Below, piece after piece: positions 48,326-56,674 of a stretch of 64,000 nt of DNA. Position numbers and translations under genes: made by a program. Below the pieces are notes generated by a model, which was given only the letters and a program-made list of their open reading frames with translations, was not told where the DNA came from and ran no database searches. Each line of letters starts with the position of its first letter. Within the stretch, counting starts at the first letter, position 1. This DNA comes from Sulfitobacter faviae. GTDB taxonomy: Bacteria; Pseudomonadota; Alphaproteobacteria; Rhodobacterales; Rhodobacteraceae. The DNA lies in assembly GCF_029870955.1 (NCBI RefSeq), contig NZ_PGFQ01000001.1, forward strand, positions 3,038,001 through 3,102,000, written 5' to 3'.

Positions 48326-49937
48326 TGGGCGCGGTCCCGGATCAATTTCCAACGTATCGCATCAAGCAGCGCTTCGAATGAGGCGTCGAGTATGTTGGCG
48401 CTGACGCCCACGGTGGACCAGCGCCGCCCCTGCCCGTCTTCGCTGTCGATGATGACGCGGGTGGTGGCTTCGGTGCCGCCTTGGGTGATGCGCACCTTGA
48501 AGTCAACCAGACGCATGTCCTCCAGAAGGCTGCTGTATTTGCCCAAGTCCTTGGCCAGCGCCTTGGACAGCGCGTTGACCGGGCCACGGTCCGCGCCGTC
48601 CTCGTCCAGCGATTCCGAGACCGAGAGCCGTTTTTCCCCGTCCACATCGATCACCACGACCGCTTCGGAGAGGCTGACCATCCGGCCTTCGGCATTGCGG
48701 CGGCGTTCGACGGTGACGCGGTAGCGCTCGACCTCGAACAGATGCGGCAACTGGCCCATCACGTCGCGGGCCAGCAGCTCAAAGCTCGCCTGTGCGGTGT
48801 CATAGGCATAGCCCTGCGCCTCGCGGTCCTTGACCACCTCCAAAATCCGGCCAAGCGCAGGGTCGCCCTTGGCGACCGAGAGGCCCGCATCGCTCAGCCG
48901 TTTGCGCAGGTTGGATTGCCCGGCTTGGTTCGACATCGGAATGACGCGGGTATTGCCGACCAGCGCGGGGTCGATATGCTCATAGGTGCTGGGGTCTTTG
49001 GCGATGGCGCTGGCATGCAGCCCCGCCTTATGCGCAAAGGCCGAAGACCCGACGAAGCCCGCCTGTTTCATCGGCACGCGGTTCAGGATTTCATCCAGCA
49101 TCCGGCTGGTGCGTGTAAGCCCGCGCAGCGCCTCAGGGCTCACCCCAATCTCATAGCGGCTGGCATAGGGCTCTTTCAGCAGCAGGATCGGGATCAGGCT
49201 GGTGAGGTTGGCGTTGCCACAACGCTCACCCAGCCCGTTGAGCGTGCCTTGGATCTGTCGCGCGCCCGCATCAACGGCGGCCAGCGTGCAGGCGACGGCG
49301 TTTTCGGTGTCGTCATGGGTGTGAATGCCCAGATGATCCCCGGGATGCCCGCCGCGATCACGGCGCGGGTGATGCGGCCAATCTCATCGGGCAGCGTGCC
49401 ACCATTGGTGTCGCAAAGCACGATCCAACGCGCGCCCGCGTTATAGGCTGCGCGGATCGCTTCCAGCGCGTAGCCGGGATTTGCCTTGTAGCCGTCAAAA
49501 AAATGCTCGGCGTCGAAGAGCGCCTCGCGCCCTTGGGCGACAAGATGGGCGACGGATTTGGCGATGTTGTCGGTGTTCTCGGCCAGCGTGATGCCGAGGG
49601 CGGTTTTGACGTGGAAGTCATGGGTCTTGCCGACGATGCAGACGGATTTGGTGCCTGCGTTGAGCACGGCGGCCAGCACGTCGTCATTTTCAGCCGACAT
49701 GCCCGCGCGTTTGGTCATGCCAAAGGCGGTGAGCCTTGCCCGCGTCGGCGGGGCGGCGTCGAAAAAGGCGCTGTCGGTCGGGTTGGCCCCGGGCCAGCCG
49801 CCTTCGATGTAATCCACGCCGAGCGCGTCGAGCGCGCTGGCGATTTGGCGTTTCTCGTCGGTGGAGAACTGCACGCCTTGGGTTTGCTGCCCGTCGCGCA
49901 GGGTGGTGTCGTAGAGGGTGAGGCGCGCGCGGGTCAT
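48322..49937 (-). CDS. cimA: Citramalate synthase, reading frame broken once
   Basis: CimA condenses acetyl-CoA and pyruvate to (R)-citramalate, a threonine-independent route to isoleucine. The N-terminal signature LYDTTLRDGQQTQGVQFS (8-25) is typical of CimA and separates it from isopropylmalate synthase. The metal-binding GIHTHDDTENAVA and the C-terminal regulatory (LeuA dimer) domain are present. The frame breaks at a four-C run (49338-49341). One base restores IPGDHLGIHTHDD and a 538-residue protein. It leads the methyltransferase and phytoene synthase-like genes. Confidence 0.9.
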
Positions 49938-49973
49938 GGGGCATTCCTCCTGCCACGAACCTCAGCAGAGGTG

Positions 49974-50107
49974 CGCAGGTGCCATGCCCGACCTCGGGAG
50001 GGCCGTGCTGAATAGAACAACCGGCGCTTTGACACTCTCTGATCACAGCGCGCGTGGCGGATGTTGTGATATGCCCTCCCGGGGGGAGGTCGGGCATGGC
50101 GCATGCG
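49974..50107. repeat. Large imperfect inverted repeat between cimA and cysS
   Basis: The left arm contains GCCATGCCCGACCTC (49981-49995) followed by GGGAGGGC. The right arm contains the reverse complement (GCCCTCCC at 50073-50080, then GAGGTCGGGCATGGC at 50086-50100). A short GCGCA match extends both outer ends. The arms are separated by about 70 bases that hold no ORF. The flanks show no transposase gene. It may be a small non-autonomous element, a large RNA hairpin or a terminator region for cysS. Confidence 0.6.
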
Positions 50108-50132
50108 CGCCGGGGGGCGGTTGGGGCTATGG

Positions 50133-51503
50133 TCACAACAACCCCTCCAACTGGCCCCGGTCAAAGCCCGGCGGCGGCGTCAGCTTCACCCCATCCTTGC
50201 TCATCTGCACCTCGATCCCGACCGAGGTCAGCGCTTTCTTGATCCGGTCCACCTCGGCGAAATCCTTGGTCTCCATCGCAGTGGCGCGGGCATCGCTGAG
50301 GAAGGCTTCGATATCGGCCAGATCCAGCGCCTGAACCGCGGCCCATTCGGGGATCAGACCGTCCAGCAGCCCCAAAAGCGACAGCGCCCCGCGCAAGCCT
50401 GCCGTATCGCCCGCGTTGGACAGCCGGTGGCATTCGGTCAAAGCGCCGTGGGTGTTAAGATCATCGGCCAAAAGCGCGACCAGTTCAGGCCCGGGCGTCG
50501 CGGCCTCGGCCTCCGCCGCCTGAAGGTACCATTTGCGCAGGGTCTTCTCGGCCTCCTCGCGCTTCTTCTCGGTCCAGTCCATCGGCTTGCGGTAATGGGT
50601 CGAGAGCATCACGAAGCGGATGACCTCCCCCGGCACGCCTTGGTCCAGCAGATCGCGGACGGTAAAGAAGTTGCCCAAGGACTTGGACATCTTCTTGCCC
50701 TCGACCTGCAACATCTCATTGTGCAGCCAGTAGTTGGCGAACCCGTGGCCCGCGCATTTCGACTGGGCGATCTCATTCTCATGATGCGGGAATTGCAGGT
50801 CTATGCCGCCGCCGTGGATGTCGAACCGCTCCCCCAACAGGTCATGCGCCATGGCGGAGCATTCGATATGCCAGCCCGGGCGCCCCTCACCCCATGGGGA
50901 ATCCCAGCCGGGGGTGTCTTCGTCCGAAGGCTTCCACAGCACGAAATCCATCGGGTCTTCTTTGTACGGTGCCACCTCGACCCGTGCACCTGCGATCATA
51001 TCATCGACCGACCGGCCCGAAAGCGCGCCATATTCGGAATATTTGCGCACCCGGAACAGCACATGGCCCTCGGCCTCATAGGCGTAACCCTCATCCATCA
51101 GCCCGCGGATCATCGCGACCATCTGGGGGATATACTGCGTGGCACGCGGCATGTGATCGGGCTCCAAGGCGCCCACGGCGGCCATGTCATCCAGATACCA
51201 CTGCGTCGTTTCGGCGGTGATCTGTCCAATGCTGCGCCCGCTTGTCGCGGCGCGGGCGTTGATCTTGTCGTCCACATCGGTGAAATTGCGCACGTAAGTC
51301 ACATGCTGCGGCCCATAGACATGGCGCAGCAAGCGGTAGAGCACATCGAAAACGATCACGGGCCGTGCGTTGCCCAGATGCGCCCGGTCATAGACGGTGG
51401 GGCCGCAGACATACATCCGCACATTCTGCGCATCGATCGGGGTGAAATCCTCTTTCTTCCGGGTGGCGGTATTGTGCAGCTTGATCGTCAGGTCACGGGT
51501 CAT
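50133..51503 (-). CDS. cysS: Cysteinyl-tRNA synthetase
   Basis: CysS charges tRNA-Cys. The 456-residue enzyme has the zinc-binding Cys33 in [18 protein letters not shown] (HIGH-type motif HLGN at 42-45), the segment [10 protein letters not shown], the metal-site stretch [15 protein letters not shown] and the KMSKS signature. The frame is intact. Confidence 0.96.
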   Translation of the reverse strand: MTRDLTIKLHNTATRKKEDFTPIDAQNVRMYVCGPTVYDRAHLGNARPVIVFDVLYRLLRHVYGPQHVTYVRNFTDVDDKINARAATSGRSIGQITAETTQWYLDDMAAVGALEPDHMPRATQYIPQMVAMIRGLMDEGYAYEAEGHVLFRVRKYSEYGALSGRSVDDMIAGARVEVAPYKEDPMDFVLWKPSDEDTPGWDSPWGEGRPGWHIECSAMAHDLLGERFDIHGGGIDLQFPHHENEIAQSKCAGHGFANYWLHNEMLQVEGKKMSKSLGNFFTVRDLLDQGVPGEVIRFVMLSTHYRKPMDWTEKKREEAEKTLRKWYLQAAEAEAATPGPELVALLADDLNTHGALTECHRLSNAGDTAGLRGALSLLGLLDGLIPEWAAVQALDLADIEAFLSDARATAMETKDFAEVDRIKKALTSVGIEVQMSKDGVKLTPPPGFDRGQLEGLL

Positions 51504-51775
51504 GGGCAGGCGTCCTTGCGCGGGTGTGACGCGGGCTTGGCATAGTTTTGTCAGAATGGGAATGACGTGAACAGCGGCCCGCGAGGATGTCTCAGCGGGT
51601 AATGCAGCAAATAATGAGCGTTGCGGTGTTCATGACCGGGTTGTAGCAAGCGCGCCGCCCTGCGCCAAGCCCCTTGTCCGGTTAAGTTTTATGCAACCCT
51701 GCCCTCCGCCTTCCCCGCGCGGATTGACAAAGCCCCGAGGCTCTGCCCCCTTGTGCGGAAAATTTCGGAGGCATC

Positions 51776-52957
51776 ATGGATAGATCATCGCGCATCAAAG
51801 GGGTTCTGGCCGGAGGGTCCGACGGCTGGGAAGTGTTTCACAAATCGCGTGCGATGATCGCGGCGGGGGTGCCGGTGACCGAGCTGACCATCGGCGAGCA
51901 TGACATCCGCACCGCCGCCCCGATCCTGCAAGAGATGCACCGCAGCGCGCTCGGCGGCCATACCGGCTATGCCGCCGTGCCGGGCACCGATGCCCTGCGC
52001 GACCGGATTGCAAAACGCGCCGAAGAGCGGACTGGCGTGCCGACGACCCGCGACAATGTGGTGGTCACCCCGGGCGGGCAAGCGGGGCTATTCGCGGCGT
52101 TCATGGCGGTCTGCGACCCCGGTGATGCGGCGCTTTACATCGACCCTTATTATGCCACCTACCCCGGCACCCTGCGTGCTGCCGGGGCACGGGCCGTGGC
52201 GGTCGAAGCGCGGGCCGATCACGGGTTTCTGCCCCGCAGGGCGGATCTGGCGGCAGCCGCCGAGGCCGCGAAGGCGCTGTTGATCAACACGCCCAACAAC
52301 CCGACCGGCGTGATCTACGGCCGCGAAACCTTGGAAGAGATCGCGCAGGTCTGCCAAGATCACGACCTTTGGCTCGTCTCGGATGAGGTCTATGACACGC
52401 AGATTTGGGAGGGTGCACATCTCAGCCCCCGCGCCCTGCCCGGCATGGAGGAGCGGACGCTGGTCATCGGCTCCATGTCGAAATCCCACGCGATGACCGG
52501 CAGCCGCTGTGGCTGGATCATCGGGCCCGAAGACATCATCGCCGACCTGATCGACCTTGCCACCCATACCAACTACGGCGTGCCGGGATTCATTCAAGAC
52601 GCGAGCGACTATGCCCTCGACCAGGGCGCCGCTTTCGAAGAGGAAATTAGCGCCCCCTTCGCCCGCCGCCGCGCGCTGGCGCAGCGGGTTTTGAGCACTC
52701 AGAACGTGGTGCGTTCGGTGCCCTCGCAAGGCGCGATGTATCTGATGCTGGATATCCGCGCCACGGGCCTCAGCGGCAGCGAATTTGCCGATGCCCTGCT
52801 TGAAGACCAGCAGATCGCGGTGATGCCGGGCGAAAGTTTCGGCGCGGCGGCGGCGGGCCATGTCCGCGTGGCCATGACGATCGAAGACAGCGCGTTTGAG
52901 GCGGCCCTGCGCGACCTCTGCCGCTTTGCCGAAGGGCGCGCCAGCCGCGCCGCGTAA
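51776..52957 (+). CDS. Class I/II PLP-dependent aminotransferase
   Basis: The 393-residue protein has the fold-type I features NNPTG (174-178), VSDEVYDTQIW with the PLP-contacting Asp, the Schiff-base Lys236 in SMSKSHAM and a late Arg in GHVRVAM. It resembles aspartate/arginine-type aminotransferases, but the amino donor cannot be read. The ATG at 51776 has a GGAGG ribosome-binding site. A 272-base gap with no other gene lies between it and cysS. Confidence 0.9.
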   Translation: MDRSSRIKGVLAGGSDGWEVFHKSRAMIAAGVPVTELTIGEHDIRTAAPILQEMHRSALGGHTGYAAVPGTDALRDRIAKRAEERTGVPTTRDNVVVTPGGQAGLFAAFMAVCDPGDAALYIDPYYATYPGTLRAAGARAVAVEARADHGFLPRRADLAAAAEAAKALLINTPNNPTGVIYGRETLEEIAQVCQDHDLWLVSDEVYDTQIWEGAHLSPRALPGMEERTLVIGSMSKSHAMTGSRCGWIIGPEDIIADLIDLATHTNYGVPGFIQDASDYALDQGAAFEEEISAPFARRRALAQRVLSTQNVVRSVPSQGAMYLMLDIRATGLSGSEFADALLEDQQIAVMPGESFGAAAAGHVRVAMTIEDSAFEAALRDLCRFAEGRASRAA

Positions 52958-52967
52958 ACAAAAATGA

Positions 52968-52989
52968 CCGGCCTCCTTTCGGAAGCCGG
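52968..52989. terminator. Hairpin between convergent aminotransferase and outer membrane protein genes
   Basis: A 9-bp stem with one mismatch (52968-52976 with 52981-52989) and a TTTC loop follows the aminotransferase stop and precedes the end of the convergent beta-barrel gene. An A-rich stretch on the left gives a U-tract on the minus strand. Confidence 0.65.
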
Positions 52990-53024
52990 CCCTTCATCAA
53001 AGCGGGTCATCCCGCCAAGACAGA

Positions 53025-53624
53025 TTAGAAGCGCATGGAACCGCGCAGGGAGATCGTGGTCGCATCCAGATCGTCGCCTGTGCCGCCTACGTCATCAAAT
53101 TTGTGCTGCAGCACTTCGCCACCAACGGTGTAGCGGTCGGTCACTTTGTAGGTAACGCCCAGACCGGCGAAGGGGCCGGTTTCATCGCCAACGCTTGTGT
53201 CGGCACGGGCCGCACCTGCTGTTGCGTAAACCAGTGTCTTGCCGAAGTCGTAGCCAGCTTTGACCTTGGCGCGTGCCACGGAGTCCACATCGCCGGCGCC
53301 GTTGCCCAGATCGATGTCGGTCTTGTCGTAGTCGAGTTCGCCACCCAGAACGAATTTGCCGAAGTCATAGTCGTAACCGGCGTGGAAACCGTAGGACGTG
53401 TCGTCGCCGTCAAGGTTGCCGCTGTCGCTGTCGACGTCGGTCTGGCCGACCTGAAGACCGGTGTAGAAGCCTGTCCAGTCGCCATCAACGGCCACGGGTG
53501 TCGGCGCCGGTGTGAAAACCGGTGCTTCAACGGTGGTGTCTTCCAGCGAACCGGCTGCTGCTGCACCCGCGAAGGCGCTGGATGCGATCAGGGCGATGCT
53601 GGCGATGGTTGTCGTGCGTTTCAT
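53025..53624 (-). CDS. Outer membrane beta-barrel protein (Omp25/RopB-like)
   Basis: The protein of about 199 residues has a signal peptide (MKRTTTIASIALIASSAFAG, cleaved near AAA). A Pro-rich spacer and an eight-stranded barrel-type domain follow, with alternating Gly/aromatic strands (GFYTGLQVGQTDVD, SYGFHAGYDYDFGKFVLGG). It ends in Phe (RGSMRF), the usual outer-membrane insertion signal. The start is set by AGGAGC before 53624. Codon use is simple and regular, as for a well-expressed gene. Confidence 0.87.
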   Translation of the reverse strand: MKRTTTIASIALIASSAFAGAAAAGSLEDTTVEAPVFTPAPTPVAVDGDWTGFYTGLQVGQTDVDSDSGNLDGDDTSYGFHAGYDYDFGKFVLGGELDYDKTDIDLGNGAGDVDSVARAKVKAGYDFGKTLVYATAGAARADTSVGDETGPFAGLGVTYKVTDRYTVGGEVLQHKFDDVGGTGDDLDATTISLRGSMRF

Positions 53625-54074
53625 GTTCTGCTCCTTAAATACAGGTGACCCCGCGATCCTCGCCGCAGGGTCACTCACGCAACGCCCCATTTAGGGTTGG
53701 GTTTCAGGTTTTTCACATCACAGAATTGCGATGCGCTGATTGTCGCACATTTGCAACAAATCCTCGGCTAGGGGCCGCTTAAGTTATGTATCATGTGGTG
53801 AATTAGACGGTGCGCAGATGCATTTTGCCACTTTAAATCAGAGGGTTGATCCCGCAACGCGAATTCGCAGCCTTGTTTGCCCTCACCGCAGCGAAAGTTC
53901 CGGCAGAGAAACGGCCCAGAGACAACTGCGCAAAAGAGGCTCCCCGATCGACAAGCACTAAAACGCCCCCGGCCCCGCGCCATTCCTGCGCGCCAGACCC
54001 CGTCCGAGGCTTGCTGTCACCACCGAACGCGTTATCTGCTTGTATTGTCAGCAAGAAGGAGCAGGCCCCACCCC
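53625..54074. other. 450-base divergent intergenic region
   Basis: No credible gene is seen. The left part carries the leader of the beta-barrel gene, including a GTGACCC/GGGTCAC inverted repeat (53645-53651 with 53668-53674) in its 5' region. The middle, around 53740-53850, is relatively AT-rich and probably holds promoters for both directions. Confidence 0.55.
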
Positions 54075-55445
54075 ATGTCTTGGATCACCACCCATCTGGA
54101 AGTCGTCATTATCGTGATCCTGACGCTGCTGGCGGCGATCGTGATCTTGCAACAACGCCGCACGCCGCAATCCACTGCCGCTTGGCTGTTGTTCATCATC
54201 GTGCTGCCTTGGGTTGCGGTGCCGCTGTTTCTGGCGCTCGGCTTTCGCAAACAATCCTCGCGCTACACGCCGGTGCATTTTTTGAAAGGTGATACCGGCG
54301 GCCCGCCGCCCCGCCCTGTGCATACGCTTGACGCGACGATGCAGTATTTCGGCCTGCCCGCCGCCGTCCATGGCCAAGACCTGCGGCTCTTGGGCGACCC
54401 CACGGCGGCCCATGAAGCGGTGATGGCGCTAATCCAAGGGGCCGAGAAACGGCTCGACGTGCTTTTTTACATCGTGGCAAATGACGACACCGGGCGCATT
54501 TTCGTCGACGCGCTAACCGAACGGGCCAAGGCGGGCGTGAAGGTTCGGCTGCTGATGGACCGTTTGGGCACCCTGCGTGGCCCGACAGCCGCCCTGCGCC
54601 GCCTGCGTGAGGCGGGCGGCGATGTGCGCTTCTACTCTCCGCTGTTGCAACTCCCGGGCTCGGGCCATTTGAACCTGCGCAACCATCGCAAAATGATCAT
54701 CGCCGATGATGCGCGGGTCTTTTCCGGGGGCATGAACATTGGCGCGCATTACCTCGGGCCTGCGGCCTTGGAGGATGGCTGGACCGATCTGGCCTTTCTG
54801 CTTGAGGGGCGCGCGGTGCAGAGTTTCGGCGATGTGTTCCGCTCAGACTGGGGCGTCGCCAGCGGGGAGGCTTTGGACCCAGCCCCCTCGGTCGCGGCCC
54901 ATACGGGCGGGACGGCAACGGTGCAGCTCGTGCCCTCCGGCCCTGATATCGCCGAAGACCCGCTGCATGATGGTCTGATCCGCGCGATTCATCTGGCCGA
55001 GGCACGGATTTGGCTGGTGACCCCCTATTTCGTCCCGACCGAGGCGCTCGGTTCGGCTCTGACCACTGCGGCCCGGCGGGGTGTGGATGTGCGGGTTCTG
55101 GTCCCCGAACGCTCGAACCAACGGATGGCGGATTTCGCGCGGGGCGCCTATCTGCGCGATCTGCATGAGGCGGGCGGCCATGTGCTCTATTACCAGCCCG
55201 GAATGATCCACGCCAAAGCCGGGATCATCGACGATATGGGGCTGGTGGGCACGGCCAATTTCGACGTGCGCAGCATGTTGCTGAATTTCGAGGTCACGCT
55301 TTTCGTCTATGACGCGGCCTCTGTCGCAAAACTGCATGACTGGTTCGAACATCTCTCGGAGCATTGCGCCATGGAAAGACCGCCTAGCGGGATGTTCCGC
55401 AAGGTGGCCGAAGGGCTGTTTCGTTTGGGAGCGCCCATCCTATGA
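54075..55445 (+). CDS. cls: Cardiolipin synthase
   Basis: This phospholipase D family enzyme joins two phosphatidylglycerols into cardiolipin. The 456-residue protein has two N-terminal membrane helices (about 8-26 and 36-56). It has two HKD motifs: NHRKMIIADD near residues 203-212 and MIHAKAGIIDD near 378. The ATG at 54075 is preceded by AAGGAG. It overlaps the next gene by 4 bases (ATGA). Confidence 0.93.
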   Translation: MSWITTHLEVVIIVILTLLAAIVILQQRRTPQSTAAWLLFIIVLPWVAVPLFLALGFRKQSSRYTPVHFLKGDTGGPPPRPVHTLDATMQYFGLPAAVHGQDLRLLGDPTAAHEAVMALIQGAEKRLDVLFYIVANDDTGRIFVDALTERAKAGVKVRLLMDRLGTLRGPTAALRRLREAGGDVRFYSPLLQLPGSGHLNLRNHRKMIIADDARVFSGGMNIGAHYLGPAALEDGWTDLAFLLEGRAVQSFGDVFRSDWGVASGEALDPAPSVAAHTGGTATVQLVPSGPDIAEDPLHDGLIRAIHLAEARIWLVTPYFVPTEALGSALTTAARRGVDVRVLVPERSNQRMADFARGAYLRDLHEAGGHVLYYQPGMIHAKAGIIDDMGLVGTANFDVRSMLLNFEVTLFVYDAASVAKLHDWFEHLSEHCAMERPPSGMFRKVAEGLFRLGAPIL

Positions 55446-56152
55446 TCCCCGCCGTCGCCCCGCAATCGCTGCGCATCGTCAGCTATAACATCCGCAAGGC
55501 CATGGGCACCGACCGGCGCCGGGACCCTGAGCGGATCATGCGGATCATCCGCAGCCTGCACGCCGATGTGGTGGTGCTGCAAGAGGCCGACCGCCGCCGC
55601 GCGCCGCGCCCCTCGGCCCTTCCACTCGACCGGGTTGAAGCGGTGACGGGCCTGCGCCCTGTGCCCACGCCGAGCGACGTCAGCATCGGCTGGCACGGCA
55701 ATGCCGTTCTGGTCCGCCCCTCGGCCAAGATCGACCGGGTGGCGCATCTGACCCTGCCGGGGGTGGAGCCGCGCGGCGCCATGGTGGCCGACCTGCATAT
55801 CGGCGCGCGTCAATTGCGAGTGATCGCCTCGCATCTCGGTCTGCTGCGTCCGTCGCGCAAGGAACAACTGAGCGCGATGATCGCCCATCTCGATGCCTGT
55901 GCCGCCTGCCCGACGTTGATCGCGGGCGATCTGAACGAATGGTCGCAAAAGGTGGGGCTCGGGCGTCTGGCGAAACGGTTCACCATCCATGCGCCGGGCA
56001 AGAGCTATCACGCGCGGATGCCCGTGGCCTTTCTAGATCGCATCGCCTTGGACCAGCATCTTACCGTGCGCCAAGGCGGCGTGATCGAGACAGCCCAGAC
56101 CCGCCGGGCCTCGGACCATCTGCCGATCTGGCTCGACGTGGCGCATCGCTAG
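55442..56152 (+). CDS. Endonuclease/exonuclease/phosphatase (EEP) family protein
   Basis: The 236-residue protein has the EEP pattern: VSYNIRKAMGTDRRRDPERI, VVVLQEADRR, IASHLGL, IAGDLNEW and the final SDHLPIWLDV. Members cleave phosphodiester bonds in nucleic acids or lipids. Coupling to cardiolipin synthase suggests a phospholipid-related phosphodiesterase, which is inference. Confidence 0.88.
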   Translation: MIPAVAPQSLRIVSYNIRKAMGTDRRRDPERIMRIIRSLHADVVVLQEADRRRAPRPSALPLDRVEAVTGLRPVPTPSDVSIGWHGNAVLVRPSAKIDRVAHLTLPGVEPRGAMVADLHIGARQLRVIASHLGLLRPSRKEQLSAMIAHLDACAACPTLIAGDLNEWSQKVGLGRLAKRFTIHAPGKSYHARMPVAFLDRIALDQHLTVRQGGVIETAQTRRASDHLPIWLDVAHR

Positions 56153-56158
56153 ACGCCC

Positions 56159-56497
56159 TCACCCCGTGGCCCAAGCCAATTCGCCCACCATCATGTTGCA
56201 GGCCTGTTGCGGGGTCGAGAAGGCGACCTGCATATCAAAGGCCATGCGCACATCCGCCCGCGCCTTTGCAATCGTGGCATCCGTCGCCCCAAGCCGCCGC
56301 GCGGTCGCAATGTTCTGGTTCGCGTCATGCCGCAGCTTGCGCACGCTTTCATAGCCGCCCGCAAAACCCGCACATTGTTTCGCCGTCAACTCCGCCGCCG
56401 CCGCTTTGCGCGCCGCGGCCTCCATCGGTGAGGCCGGAGGTTCCACACAGCCCGCCAGCGATCCGGCGAGAAATCCCGATATAATAAGACGTTTCAT
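56159..56497 (-). CDS. Small lipoprotein, unknown function
   Basis: The 112-residue protein starts MKRLIISGFLAGSLAGC with lipobox SLAGC and Cys17 as the lipidation site. The mature part is Ala-rich and helical (ASPMEAAARKAAAAELTAKQ) with two further Cys that could form a disulfide. The start is set by the signal peptide; the open frame extends to 56593. I do not recognise the family. It converges on the EEP gene with 6 bases between the stops. Confidence 0.75.
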   Translation of the reverse strand: MKRLIISGFLAGSLAGCVEPPASPMEAAARKAAAAELTAKQCAGFAGGYESVRKLRHDANQNIATARRLGATDATIAKARADVRMAFDMQVAFSTPQQACNMMVGELAWATG

Positions 56498-56627
56498 CAA
56501 ATTCTCCCTTTCACGACCTTGATAGGGAGAGACTGGTTTAATTTTGGTTAACGCAATCTGGATGGCAGCGCGGATATTAACCCTTTCGCGCAACTACGCG
56601 AGAGGCGCCCCGGCAGCCTCGTCGGGC

Positions 56628-56666
56628 GGGCCTTGCGGCCCTGCCCCTGCGCGCCCCTTCCGGGGC
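56628..56666 (-). repeat. Two adjacent tetraloop hairpins after nrdJ
   Basis: Read on the minus strand, GCCCC-GGAA-GGGGC (56666-56653) and GGGCC-GCAA-GGCCC (56641-56628) are 5-bp stems, each closed by a GNRA-type tetraloop, 9 to 47 bases past the nrdJ stop. There is no U-tract. They may stabilise the 3' end of the nrdJ mRNA. Confidence 0.55.
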
Positions 56667-56674
56667 ACATCTCA

